Source: JAKFEW01 sp036675505 (lineage in GTDB: Bacteria; Cyanobacteriota; Sericytochromatia; S15B-MN24; JAQBPE01). From it: 12,123 nucleotides of DNA. This document shows, piece after piece, positions 1 through 7,734 of the stretch; the stretch's first letter is position 1; each line of letters opens with the position of its first letter. Both the position numbers and the translations under genes were made by a program. The notes below the pieces were generated by a model. The model was not told where the DNA came from. It saw only the letters and a program-made list of their open reading frames with translations, and did not search any database. The stretch is taken from assembly GCA_036675505.1 (NCBI GenBank), contig JAKFEW010000136.1:1-12123 (forward strand), written 5' to 3'.

Positions 1-1958
1 CCCAGCGGCGCCCGCTCCGGATCGCCGCCGGCCCGCGCCGCGGCCCACGCCGCGGCCCGGCCGTGGGCGGCCGCGCGCTCGCCCGCGGACATGCCCGCCG
101 TGAGCGCCTCCGCCTGGGCCGGGCGCCGCAAGCGGTACGCGCCCCCGTCGCGCTCGAGCACCTCGGCCTGCATGAGCGTGGCCAACGCCGGCTGGAGCTG
201 CTCGGCGGGCAGGTCGGCCACATGGGCGAGCCAGGCCAGATCGCCCGCCGGACCGAGGATGCCGGCCGCGCCCGCGAGCTTCACGGCCGCCGGGTCGAGG
301 GCGGTCAGCGCCGCGTCGAGCATCGTGGCGAGGCCCCCGGGGAGATCGAAATCGGCGCCGGGGGAGGCGAGCCAGCGCCCGTCCGCGCGCCGCAGGGCGC
401 CGGTCCGGATCCAGTGGCCGAGCAGCGCCTCGACAGCGCCCGGGAGCCCACTCGCCAGCGCGAGGATGCCGGCTTCGGCCTCAGGCGGCAGCGCGTCCTG
501 CGCGAGGAGCGCGCGGGCGAGATCGGCGGCCTGGGCGTCATCCAGCGGCGCGAGCGCCTGCGCGACGGCCAGGGGCGACCCCGCCGCGCGAACGTCGGCG
601 GTCCCGTCGGGTGCTTGCTCCGCAGCCAGCACGAAGCGCCACCTGCGCTCGCCCGCCTGCCCGCGCAGGTGGTCCAGCAGCGCCCGCGAGGGCGGATCGA
701 GCCGATCGGCGTCGTCGATGAACCACGCGGCCGCGCCCGGCAGCGCGCTCGCGGCGAGCTCGCTGACCGCGGCGTGCAGGCGCAAGCGCTCGGCCGCGCC
801 CTCGAGGGGCGGCGCCGGCGGGCCTGAAAGCTCCGGCAGGATCTTCACGAGGACGGGCGCCAGCCGCGCCGCGGCCAGCGGGTCCAGCGCCGCCAGCTCG
901 CGGACCCAGGGCCGCAGCGCCTCGTAGGGCGCGGCCTCCGGGTCGGTGCCCGCGGCCGCGAGCGTCCGCTCGCCGGCCAGGCGGAGCGCCGCCCGCGTCT
1001 CGTCGAGCAGGCGGCTCTTGCCGCTGCCCGCCGGCCCGGTCAAGAACACGCTCACGGCCCCATCCGCGCCCAGCACGCGCGCGAGGTCGCGCCTCGCCGC
1101 ATCCCGGCCGACCAGCGCGCTGCCGAGCAGGCCCGGCCGGGCCTCGTCCGACGGCGCCAGGCCGAGGGCCGCGAGCACGTCGGTCGCCAGGGCGAAGCGA
1201 TCGCGCGGTGCCTTCGCGAGCAGGCGCATCACGGCGTCCGCGAGCGCGGACGACACGTGCGGGGCGAGCCCGGCGATCGGCGCGGGGCGGGCCTCCAGGT
1301 GGGCGCGCAGCAAGGCGATGGGGTCCGCCGCCTCGAACGGGGGCCGGCCGGCGAGCACGTGGTAGACCACCGCCCCGAGCGCGTAGAGGTCCGCGCGACC
1401 GTCCACGGCACCCTGGCCTACTACCTCGGGCGCCACGTATTCCAGGGTCCCCCGGATCGCGCCGCCGGCGCGCCCGACGCGCGACAGCAGGCCGAGGTCC
1501 ATCAGCTTGGCGCCGCCGCCCGGCAGGCGCCGGATGTTCGCGGGCTTGAGGTCGCCGTGCACGAAGCCATGGCCGTGCAGGAACGCGAGGGCGCCGAGGA
1601 TCGCCGGCAACCAGCCCCGCACGTCCGCCTCGTCGGCGGGGCGGTCGCAGGCGAGGTCCGAGCCTGGCACGAGCTCCATCGTGAAGTACGGGCGTTCGTC
1701 AGCCAGCCGGCCGAGGTCGTGCGCGACCACCAGGCCTGGGTGGCGCAGCGTCGCCATCGCCCAGAACTCCTGCTCGAACAGGAACGCGCCCTCCGCGGCC
1801 TCGGCCGGCCCGGCGCCCGGGCGGGGGCGGTGGATCTTGAGCGCGACCTCCTCACCGCGCGCGCGATCGAAGGCGCGCACGACTTCGCCCATACCGCCTT
1901 CGCCCAGCGAGCCGCGGCGCTCGTAGCGCGCCGGCAGCGCTTCTTCCGTCCCACTCAT
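1..1958 (-). CDS. Ser/Thr protein kinase fused to AAA/STAND-type ATPase, PknK-like (3' end cut by window)
   Basis: The frame is open from ATG at 1956-1958 to the window edge (652 codons, no stop), so the C-terminus is missing. A kinase domain fills about residues 12-260: glycine loop GEGGMGEV (19-26), VALK with Lys41, catalytic loop HGDLKPANI (134-142, Asp136), metal-binding DLG (154-156), then an APE motif (176-178). A P-loop ATPase follows: Walker A GPAGSGKS (308-315, Lys314) and a Walker B-like FIDDAD at about 413-418. The rest is helical and resembles the winged-helix/TPR regions that follow the NTPase in PknK- and MalT-like regulators. Such fusions phosphorylate Ser/Thr and use the NTPase module as a signalling switch; the stimulus here is unknown. 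It is a non-RD kinase (HGD rather than HRD) with DLG replacing DFG, but all catalytic Lys/Asp residues are present. An AAGGGAG ribosome site lies 5 nt upstream. No membrane segment is seen, so it is probably cytosolic. It is divergent from the gene starting at 2019. Confidence 0.9.
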   Translation of the reverse strand, partial: MSGTEEALPARYERRGSLGEGGMGEVVRAFDRARGEEVALKIHRPRPGAGPAEAAEGAFLFEQEFWAMATLRHPGLVVAHDLGRLADERPYFTMELVPGSDLACDRPADEADVRGWLPAILGALAFLHGHGFVHGDLKPANIRRLPGGGAKLMDLGLLSRVGRAGGAIRGTLEYVAPEVVGQGAVDGRADLYALGAVVYHVLAGRPPFEAADPIALLRAHLEARPAPIAGLAPHVSSALADAVMRLLAKAPRDRFALATDVLAALGLAPSDEARPGLLGSALVGRDAARRDLARVLGADGAVSVFLTGPAGSGKSRLLDETRAALRLAGERTLAAAGTDPEAAPYEALRPWVRELAALDPLAAARLAPVLVKILPELSGPPAPPLEGAAERLRLHAAVSELAASALPGAAAWFIDDADRLDPPSRALLDHLRGQAGERRWRFVLAAEQAPDGTADVRAAGSPLAVAQALAPLDDAQAADLARALLAQDALPPEAEAGILALASGLPGAVEALLGHWIRTGALRRADGRWLASPGADFDLPGGLATMLDAALTALDPAAVKLAGAAGILGPAGDLAWLAHVADLPAEQLQPALATLMQAEVLERDGGAYRLRRPAQAEALTAGMSAGERAAAHGRAAAWAAARAGGDPERAPL

Positions 1959-1983
1959 CGAGGCTCCCTTCGTATCGAGCTGC

Positions 1984-1989
1984 TATGAT
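1984..1989 (+). promoter_or_regulatory. -10-like box (TATGAT) for the 2019-3934 operon
   Basis: TATGAT matches the sigma-70 -10 consensus at 5 of 6 positions and lies 29 nt before the ATG at 2019. It overlaps the opposite-strand TATAAT by two bases, so RNA polymerase could probably not occupy both at once. No convincing -35 is seen. Confidence 0.35.
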
Positions 1990-1993
1990 TATA
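1988..1993 (-). promoter_or_regulatory. -10 box (TATAAT) for the kinase gene
   Basis: The minus strand reads a perfect TATAAT, about 30 nt upstream of the kinase ATG, so the predicted leader is roughly 20-25 nt with its ribosome site at 1964-1970. No good -35 hexamer lies 16-18 bp upstream. A weak CCTG-N8-CAGG dyad at 1995-2010 sits just upstream of the box and could bind an activator. This is the most AT-rich stretch in its surroundings. Confidence 0.5.
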
Positions 1994-2018
1994 ACCTGAC
2001 CTTAACCAGGACGACGAA

Positions 2019-2987
2019 ATGGCCGCCAGCGAACCGCTCCCCACCCGCGCACCGGTGCGCCCGCCAGCCCTTCCCCACGCGGCGAGGGGGACACCGAGCG
2101 CGGATCCCCGGCTCATCGAAGAGCTCGACACGCTCATCGCGCGGGGCCGCAAGGCCGACGGCCAGTTCGGTGCCCGCATCCAGCTGCTGTTCATGGCCTG
2201 CCAGCAGGCGCGGTTGCCGGTCCCCGGCGTCAGCGAGCTGCCGATGACCCATGACCTGCCGCCGGGCAGCGCGGCCATGACCGGCTACCTCGTCGCCCAG
2301 CTGCCGAGCTCGCCGCGCCTGGCCCAGGCGGTGCGCGTCGCGATCTTCCGCTACCGCGAGCTGCTCGACCAGCTCGACCGCGCCGATGAGGCGCGCGCGG
2401 CGGGCAAGGTGGCGCCCTTGCTGCTGGAACAGCTGCGCCAGAAGCTGTTCTTCCTCGGGCACTACTACGAAGACTTCCAGTCGGATGCCGTGCTGAAGGC
2501 CTTGTTCCCGGCGCCGCGGGTCGTCGACCGCGCGAAAGCGCCCGCCGCCGGCCAGCCTTCGCCCACCCGGTCGCCGGACGACCCGCACGAGGTCCGCGAG
2601 GCAGCCATCGCGCGGGGCCGTACCTTGTTGGCGGCGCTCGGGCCCGGGATGGCGCGCATCGCCCGCGTGCTCACGATGGTCGACGGCGGCCCGACGCTCA
2701 AGCTGACCGACCTCTTCACGCCCGACGCCCGCGAGACCCGCATGCTCGCCCTCACGCTGCCCTCCAACCCGGACGCGCTGGCGATGCTGCGCGAGGCGCA
2801 CCAGCGCTGGACGCGGCTGGGGCAGGCGCTCGCCGCGCTGGAGAAGGGCGGCACGGCCGAGGCCGTCCGCCAGCTCGGCGAAGGCCTCGCGGAGCTGCCG
2901 CTCGCCTGCCGGCAGAACCCGCTGCTGCGCGACCTCTTCCCGGCCGCCGAGCGGGGTACAAGGGAGCCGAGGAGGGCCGCCGGATGA
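2019..2987 (+). CDS. Unrecognised helical protein with two internal repeats
   Basis: This is a 322-residue protein that I do not assign to a family. The ATG at 2019 has AGGA 7 nt upstream. After a Pro-rich N-terminus (about 1-25) it is mostly predicted helix, with no signal peptide or membrane segment. It appears to contain two diverged copies of one unit of about 120-135 residues. Copy 1 (about 29-165) has DP, IARGR (40-44), ARI (52-54), LPSSP (95-99) and LFP (162-164). Copy 2 (about 188-309) has the same landmarks in order: DP, IARGR (197-201), ARI (212-214), LPSNP (247-251) and LFP (306-308). A linker at about 168-187 is Pro/Ser-rich. Its stop overlaps the next start (ATGA), so the two products are probably made together. 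A partner, adaptor or inhibitor role for the downstream peptidase-like protein is only an inference from coupling. Confidence 0.8.
   Translation: MAASEPLPTRAPVRPPALPHAARGTPSADPRLIEELDTLIARGRKADGQFGARIQLLFMACQQARLPVPGVSELPMTHDLPPGSAAMTGYLVAQLPSSPRLAQAVRVAIFRYRELLDQLDRADEARAAGKVAPLLLEQLRQKLFFLGHYYEDFQSDAVLKALFPAPRVVDRAKAPAAGQPSPTRSPDDPHEVREAAIARGRTLLAALGPGMARIARVLTMVDGGPTLKLTDLFTPDARETRMLALTLPSNPDALAMLREAHQRWTRLGQALAALEKGGTAEAVRQLGEGLAELPLACRQNPLLRDLFPAAERGTREPRRAAG
2969..2976 (+). promoter_or_regulatory. Ribosome binding site (GAGGAGGG) inside the upstream gene
   Basis: A strong Shine-Dalgarno sequence lies within the last codons of the upstream gene, 7 nt before the ATG at 2984. It fixes that start and supports translational coupling across the 4-nt ATGA overlap. 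Confidence 0.75.
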
Positions 2988-3934
2988 ACTACGACGCCGC
3001 ACGCACCCCACGCCCCGCGACGGGAACGGGCCCGAAGCCGGGCACGCCCGGCCCTACCGCCACGCCGCCCGTGGACGCGCCGCCCGCCGACGCGACGACG
3101 ACCCCGCCGCCGACCTCGCCGCCGGCCGACCGCCGCGATCCGGCGAGCGCGCCGCCCGACGCCCTCGACGCCGCGGACGACCCCGACGCGGCCGCGAAGG
3201 CCGCGGCCGAAGCCGCCCTGCGCGCGCCGACGCCCGACGACGCCAAGACCTGGGGCGGGCCGGACTCATCGCGCGACCTCAACTTCGGCCACAAGGCGGG
3301 CGCGGACGGCAAGCTGCTCCGCCGTGACGCCTCGGGCGTCCTGGTCTGGGCCGACAACGGCCGGGCCCTGACGCCCGCCCAGTGGGCCAACATGCCGGCC
3401 GCGCAGCAGAAGAAGCTGCTGGCGCTCTACCCGGACGCCGCGGAGGGCGCCCGCGCGACGGCCGCCCTCGCCGGCGGCGACGCGGCGGCCGCGCGCCGGC
3501 CCAAGCCCGTGGATCCGCCCGCCCCCGCGGCCGCGGATCCGCAGCTGGCAGCGAAGCTGAAGGCCGCGCTCGGCAACCAGTGGGCCGGCAGCACCCACAA
3601 CTGCTTCAACTACGCCTGGGCGGTCACCGCCGGTGCCGGCGGCAAGCCCCTCGGGCAGGCGCGCGAGGAAGCGGTCTACAAGAGCGGCAAGCATGGCACC
3701 CAGGACCTCGCGAAGATGGTCACAGACGGCAAGGTCCGGCCGGGCGACGTCATCTACGTCAACACGAGCCCGGGCACGGACTACAGCTCGACCAACCTGG
3801 CCTACGGCCCGCACTGGTTCGTCTACATGGGCGAGGGGAAGTGGGCCGACCAGTACGGCGTCAAATCGTTGAAGGAGATGGAGCAGACGGTGCCGGGCCG
3901 CCAGATCGACACCATCTTCCACCCGTTCGGCTGA
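2984..3934 (+). CDS. Pro-rich protein with C-terminal papain-fold (NlpC/P60- or CHAP-like) cysteine peptidase domain
   Basis: This 316-residue protein has three parts. Residues 1-85 are Pro/Ala/Thr/Asp-rich and probably disordered. Residues about 86-185 form a spacer, with a short segment containing NFGHKAG, GVLVWADNG and LTPAQWANMP, and a second Pro/Ala-rich linker. Residues about 186-316 are a compact domain with STHNCFNYAW (candidate nucleophile Cys207), RPGDVIYVN (252-260, the typical strand before the His in NlpC/P60 and CHAP folds), and GPHWFVYMG (candidate His277), then KWADQYG (Asp289 a possible third residue). Cys, GDV/I strand and His occur in the order of papain-fold peptidases and amidases. 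The residues around the Cys are not the usual DCSG, so the substrate (peptidoglycan peptide, protein or amide) is open. There is no signal peptide. It shares an operon with the gene at 2019. Confidence 0.75.
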   Translation: MNYDAARTPRPATGTGPKPGTPGPTATPPVDAPPADATTTPPPTSPPADRRDPASAPPDALDAADDPDAAAKAAAEAALRAPTPDDAKTWGGPDSSRDLNFGHKAGADGKLLRRDASGVLVWADNGRALTPAQWANMPAAQQKKLLALYPDAAEGARATAALAGGDAAAARRPKPVDPPAPAAADPQLAAKLKAALGNQWAGSTHNCFNYAWAVTAGAGGKPLGQAREEAVYKSGKHGTQDLAKMVTDGKVRPGDVIYVNTSPGTDYSSTNLAYGPHWFVYMGEGKWADQYGVKSLKEMEQTVPGRQIDTIFHPFG

Positions 3935-3946
3935 GCCCGGGGCTCA
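3932..3946. terminator. Palindrome between convergent genes (possible bidirectional terminator)
   Basis: TGAGCCC-G-GGGCTCA is a perfect 7-bp inverted repeat around a single base. Its left end is the TGA stop of the upstream plus-strand gene and its right end is the TGA stop (read as tca) of the minus-strand gene. The palindrome is short, would need to open its centre to form a loop, and has no T-tract, so the terminator role is weakly supported. Confidence 0.35.
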
Positions 3947-6900
3947 GAGCGCCGCCTTGGGGATCAGCTTGAGCTGGTTGTTGGTCCCGTCCGCGACGAT
4001 CAGCCGGCCTGCGCGGTCGAAGGCCAGGCCGGTCGGCAGCCCGAGCGCGCCATCGCCGTATTCATCGGCGAGCACCCGGCTGCCGGGACCCACCACCGTC
4101 GCGACCGGCCGCCGCGGATCCCGCAGATCGATCCGCCGGACCCGCGATGGCGTCACGGTCGGCAGGTTCGCGAGCAGCGGGAGGTTCGCCAGCGCGTCGA
4201 GGCGCTTCGTGCCGACCTCGCCCACGTAAAGGCGTCCTTCGGCGTCGAACGCGAGGCTGAGCGGGCCGAGGAACACCGCCTGGTCGCCCGGCGTGCCGTC
4301 CGGCTGCGCGACGTCGCCGCCGAGCAGCAGGCCGATCGAGGCTTCGGCGGGCTGGCCCGCGATGGTCGTCACGACAGCGTCCGCTGCCCCGGGGCGCGTG
4401 ATCTTGCGGATGCACATGTTGGCCGAGTCGGCGACGTACAGGTCGCCGGCCGCGTCGAAGACCAGGCCCCCAGGCCGGTTGAAGAGCGCCTCCGTGGCCG
4501 GGCCGTCTTGCAGCCCGGCGCCCTTGTCGTAGATCGCGGGCAGCCGGCCCGCCACCACGTCGATCTGGCCGTCCACGCGCAGCCGCAGCACGAGGTTCAA
4601 CGCGTTGTCGGTCCAGTAGGGGCGTTCGTCCGGACCGACCGTGACGTAGAGCGGGCGGCCCAGCGTGTGGGCCATGGCGTCGAAGCTGCGGGCCGTGACG
4701 GACTGGTCGCTCGCCCAGCCCTCACCCGTGCCCGCGGCCGTCTCGACGACGCCGTCGGGGCGCAACCGGCGCAGGCGCGGCTTGACCGTGTCCAGGATCC
4801 AGAGGCTGCCGTCCGGCCCGTAAGCCAGGCCACCGGGCGTGTTGAAGGCGGCGGCCAGCGCCGGGCCGTCGGCGTGCCCGGTGGAACTGCCGGCCAGCAG
4901 GGTCGCCTTGCCGCCCTCCAGGCGCTTGATCGTGCTGCCACCGACCTCGGCCACCACGACGCGGTCCTGGGCGTCGACGGCGAGGCCGCCGGGGCTGTTG
5001 ACGGCGATCGCGGTCGCCTGGCCTTGCTGCACCACGCCGTCCGTGCCGACGATGGTCGTGATCGGCGCTTGCGGATCGCCAGGCTTGAAGGCCCGGATCA
5101 CCATGTTGCCGCTGTCCGCGAACGCGAGGCGCCCGTCCGCCAGCAGCGCAAGCCCGGCCGGCTTCAGCAGCGCGGCCTGCGCCGCGGGTCCGCCGTCCCC
5201 GGCGTAGCCGGCCTGGCCTGCGCCCGCGAGCACCCGCACCTGGCCGTCGCGGCCGATATGCAGCACGCGGTTGGCGAGCGTCTCGCTGAGGTACACGCCC
5301 CCCGCGGGCGCGGCCACGATGTGGCTGGTGCTGCGCATGGCCAGGCCGTCCGCGAGCTTCGACCAGCTGCCGTCCGGCCCCCTGGCGAGCAGGGTGCGGC
5401 CGGCGCCGGTTGCGGCGAACAGGGTGCCGTCGGGGGCGAACGCGAGGCCCGAGACCTGGCCGTCCGCCAAGAGCTCGGCGGGGATCGGGATCTCGCCCAT
5501 CAGGCCTGCGGCATCGACGGTGAGCAGTCGCCCCGCCAGGCTGCCGGCCTTGTCCTCGCCGATCAGCACGCGGCCGTCCGGCGCGCGGACGACGCAGGCG
5601 GGGTGGTGGATCGGCGTGTCGACGGCTTTCCCGCCGGGCGCGCCCCGGCCGGCCACTCCGGTTCCCGCCACCACGCGCACGCGGCCGTCGGGCAGGATCT
5701 CGCGGACCTGGTTCCCATCAGATTCGGCGATCAAGAACCCGCCTTCGGGCGTCGCGACGAGGTCGACGAGGGAGAGCAGGATCGCCCGGAACGCGTCATC
5801 CTTTTCACGCCGGCCCACCTCGAGCCCGGCGCCGGCGAAGAGCGAAACCGCGCCGTCGAGCCCCACCTTGCGGATGCGGCCCGCCACGCTCTCGGCCACG
5901 AAGAGCTCGCCCTTGGCGTTGGTAGCCAGCGCGAGCGGGGCGGACAGCGGCACGGACGTCGCCTGGAGGCCCTCGCCGAGGTTCGCCTGGCCGGCGAGCA
6001 GGATCGCCTCGATCCGGTCGAGCGTCGCGGAAAGGGGCGCGTCCTGCTTGCGCAGCGCCTCGGTGGCCGCCGCGAGGGCCTCGGCCGAATAGACCGGCAC
6101 CGTCAGCGGCAGCAGCGCCCGCGCGGCTTCCATCCCCGCGGTGAGCGCGTCGTTCTCCGCGCGCGGCAGGCGATCCAGGATGGGCTGCCGGCCCTGCACG
6201 TACGCCGAGAGGACGTAGCTCGCGGCGAGCGACGACGCCGTGTCGAGCACGACGGGCAGGGCCCCGCCGGCCGCCTGGTTGGCGACGAGCGCCGTCAGCT
6301 CGCCGCCGCGCAACTCGCCGCCCGACGCGAGCCGCACCCGCAGGATCAGGTTCTCGGCGGGCAGCGTGGCGGTGAGCACGTAGCTGCCCGAGCGGTCCGA
6401 AATGGCCACGAGCGGCCGCCCATCCGCGCCGACGAGCGTGCGTCCGGCGGCGTCGAGCACCTCGACCTGGGCGTCCGCGAGCAGGTCCTCCTGCGGCGAC
6501 GGCCGGGCCTGCGCGAGCTGGAAGAAGGGCGTGACGAGGCGCCCCCCGTTGTTCGAGACGATCCCGCCCCCGTTGTTCGAGACGAGGCCGCCGCCCTTGT
6601 CGCCGATCAGGCCGACGCCGTAGTCCGAGAGCACGCCGCCGCCGTTGTTGCTGATGACGCGCGCGCCACCGCCCGAGACGACGTTGCCGCCGTTGTTGGC
6701 GACCAGGCCGACGCCGTAGTCCGAGAGGACCTTGACCTTGCCCGTCAGCTCCATCGGCACGCCCGTCTCGACGAGCCGGGTGGGGCCTGCGGGCGGGATG
6801 ATGCCGGGTGCCGGCCGGGGGCTGACCGCGTTCCTCGCCGGCGAGGCGCTGCTCTTCGGCGGCTTGGGGCTGGCCTTCGTCGGGGGGACGACGCAGCCGA

Positions 6901-6961
6901 GCGAGAGCGAGAGCGCCAAGGCGCCTGCGGCGCCGAACGCGACGAGGCGACGGGCGCTCAC
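3944..6961 (-). CDS. Exported NHL-repeat beta-propeller protein, lipoprotein-like, with octapeptide array
   Basis: This protein of 1005 residues starts at GTG (6959-6961), chosen because it gives a typical export signal: basic MSARR, a hydrophobic Ala/Leu core, then LSLSLGC ending at Cys23. The lipobox is imperfect (Ser at -3), so lipid anchoring is likely but not certain. The order is: signal 1-22; Pro/Ser-rich linker 24-70; eight octapeptides 76-139; a beta-sandwich domain about 155-215 (VEVLDAAGRTLVG, then DRSGSYVLTATLP) like carboxypeptidase-regulatory domains; a helical part about 240-330; then about 340-1005 of NHL-type blades such as GGLAFD-x-GRLYVADSANN-xIRK. I count about twelve blade-like repeats, enough for two six-bladed propellers. 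NHL propellers usually bind proteins, sugars or nucleic acid and are rarely enzymes. The 49-bp gap to the upstream gene at 7011 suggests co-transcription. No strong ribosome site precedes the GTG. The long open frames on the opposite strand are artefacts of GC-rich coding. Confidence 0.9.
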   Translation of the reverse strand: MSARRLVAFGAAGALALSLSLGCVVPPTKASPKPPKSSASPARNAVSPRPAPGIIPPAGPTRLVETGVPMELTGKVKVLSDYGVGLVANNGGNVVSGGGARVISNNGGGVLSDYGVGLIGDKGGGLVSNNGGGIVSNNGGRLVTPFFQLAQARPSPQEDLLADAQVEVLDAAGRTLVGADGRPLVAISDRSGSYVLTATLPAENLILRVRLASGGELRGGELTALVANQAAGGALPVVLDTASSLAASYVLSAYVQGRQPILDRLPRAENDALTAGMEAARALLPLTVPVYSAEALAAATEALRKQDAPLSATLDRIEAILLAGQANLGEGLQATSVPLSAPLALATNAKGELFVAESVAGRIRKVGLDGAVSLFAGAGLEVGRREKDDAFRAILLSLVDLVATPEGGFLIAESDGNQVREILPDGRVRVVAGTGVAGRGAPGGKAVDTPIHHPACVVRAPDGRVLIGEDKAGSLAGRLLTVDAAGLMGEIPIPAELLADGQVSGLAFAPDGTLFAATGAGRTLLARGPDGSWSKLADGLAMRSTSHIVAAPAGGVYLSETLANRVLHIGRDGQVRVLAGAGQAGYAGDGGPAAQAALLKPAGLALLADGRLAFADSGNMVIRAFKPGDPQAPITTIVGTDGVVQQGQATAIAVNSPGGLAVDAQDRVVVAEVGGSTIKRLEGGKATLLAGSSTGHADGPALAAAFNTPGGLAYGPDGSLWILDTVKPRLRRLRPDGVVETAAGTGEGWASDQSVTARSFDAMAHTLGRPLYVTVGPDERPYWTDNALNLVLRLRVDGQIDVVAGRLPAIYDKGAGLQDGPATEALFNRPGGLVFDAAGDLYVADSANMCIRKITRPGAADAVVTTIAGQPAEASIGLLLGGDVAQPDGTPGDQAVFLGPLSLAFDAEGRLYVGEVGTKRLDALANLPLLANLPTVTPSRVRRIDLRDPRRPVATVVGPGSRVLADEYGDGALGLPTGLAFDRAGRLIVADGTNNQLKLIPKAAL
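6545..6736 (-). repeat. Eight tandem 24-bp units coding an octapeptide array
   Basis: Eight in-frame units encode octapeptides with consensus (G/V)-G-(V/L)-(V/I/L)-S-(N/D)-(N/Y)-G, residues 76-139. Examples are GGLVSNNG and GGIVSNNG. The unit VLSDYGVGL occurs twice, 32 residues apart, suggesting duplication of a four-unit block. Alternating small and aliphatic residues with Asn-Gly turns fit a short beta-solenoid or a beta-structured stalk next to the membrane anchor (inference). Confidence 0.9.
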
Positions 6962-7010
6962 GGCCGACCCGGGCGTCCGCGACGGGACGGCTGAACGCCG
7001 ATGCGGCGCG

Positions 7011-7547
7011 CTACGCCCATCCGCTGCCGTCCAGCGGCTTCGCCATTTCTTCCTTCACCATCTCTTCGACGAGGCGATCGGCTTCGGCGGCCGAAGGCTT
7101 GCTGGGCGGCGCGCTGAGGTATTCGTCGAGCTTTTCCTGAGTCCGCGCCTGGGCGTGGATCCGGGCGTCGAGGGCCGCCGCCGACGGCTTGGTCGGCTCG
7201 GCGCCGGTGACCGCGTCCGAAAGCGCCTGCCTGGCGACGCTCTGGCTGACGAGGTTGTCGAGCTTGTCGGCCTCGGTCAGGGGCTTCTCGCCTTTGAGCA
7301 CGCCGAGCTTCGCTGCGGCCAACGCGGCGGCATGGGCGGCCTCGAAGTCGGGCTCGTCCTCGTCCTGTTGCTTGGCGGCGAGGTCTTCGAGCGCCTTGCT
7401 GTCCTTGACGAGCTCGGGATCGGCCGGGTCGGCCTTCTTGGGGGCCGTGATCTCACCTTTGATTTCAGTCTGGGCCGCGACCGGCCGCTGAACGACACGC
7501 AAATCCTTGGAGATCGGCTTACCGCCACCAGGTGTAATACCAGTCAT
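7011..7547 (-). CDS. Small charged Ala/Lys/Glu-rich helical protein, unknown function
   Basis: This 178-residue protein matches no family I know. The ATG at 7545-7547 is preferred over an upstream in-frame start 27 codons earlier because AGAGGAG lies 6 nt before it. The N-terminus (MTGITPGGGKPISKDLRV) is polar, without signal peptide. The middle is acidic and Ala-rich, consistent with long helices. The C-terminal part has two similar segments beginning KPSAA (KPSAAALDARIH and KPSAAEADRLVEEMVKEE), a likely small internal duplication. It contains no Cys after the chosen start, so it is not a thiol enzyme. It is followed after 49 bp by the NHL lipoprotein-like gene on the same strand, so co-expression is likely. 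It could be a soluble partner, cargo or scaffold; nothing in the sequence decides this. Confidence 0.75.
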   Translation of the reverse strand: MTGITPGGGKPISKDLRVVQRPVAAQTEIKGEITAPKKADPADPELVKDSKALEDLAAKQQDEDEPDFEAAHAAALAAAKLGVLKGEKPLTEADKLDNLVSQSVARQALSDAVTGAEPTKPSAAALDARIHAQARTQEKLDEYLSAPPSKPSAAEADRLVEEMVKEEMAKPLDGSGWA

Positions 7548-7734
7548 CGCGCACTCCTCTCGCAGCAGGGTGCCCCCCACATACCCGGTGGCGACGGCGA
7601 CCGAAACCGGCGACACGAGATGAAACAAGCGTCAATTGGCGGGCGCGGTGCTGCACGGCGATCTCCAAGAACGGGGCGGCAGAGGCACGGACGACATACC
7701 CGCTCGCCTGCTTCCGTCGACGCCTCGAAGCGCG

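Noticed and set aside
1989..3011. A 340-codon open frame on the minus strand
   Set aside because: Arg/Gly-rich low-quality protein opposite a plus-strand gene with good starts, internal repeats and an operon overlap.
6545..6736. 24-bp repeats considered as a CRISPR array
   Set aside because: Units are contiguous without spacers and encode an in-frame octapeptide array.
4508..6994. An 828-codon open frame on the plus strand opposite the NHL gene
   Set aside because: Its translation is Arg/Gly/Ala/His-rich without domains, while the minus strand gives a signal peptide and clean NHL repeats. It is a GC-bias shadow.
7548..7734. Intergenic stretch searched for a small gene or RNA
   Set aside because: Only a lone TTGACG (minus strand, about 7630-7635) without a matching -10 and no stable hairpin or coding signal was found.
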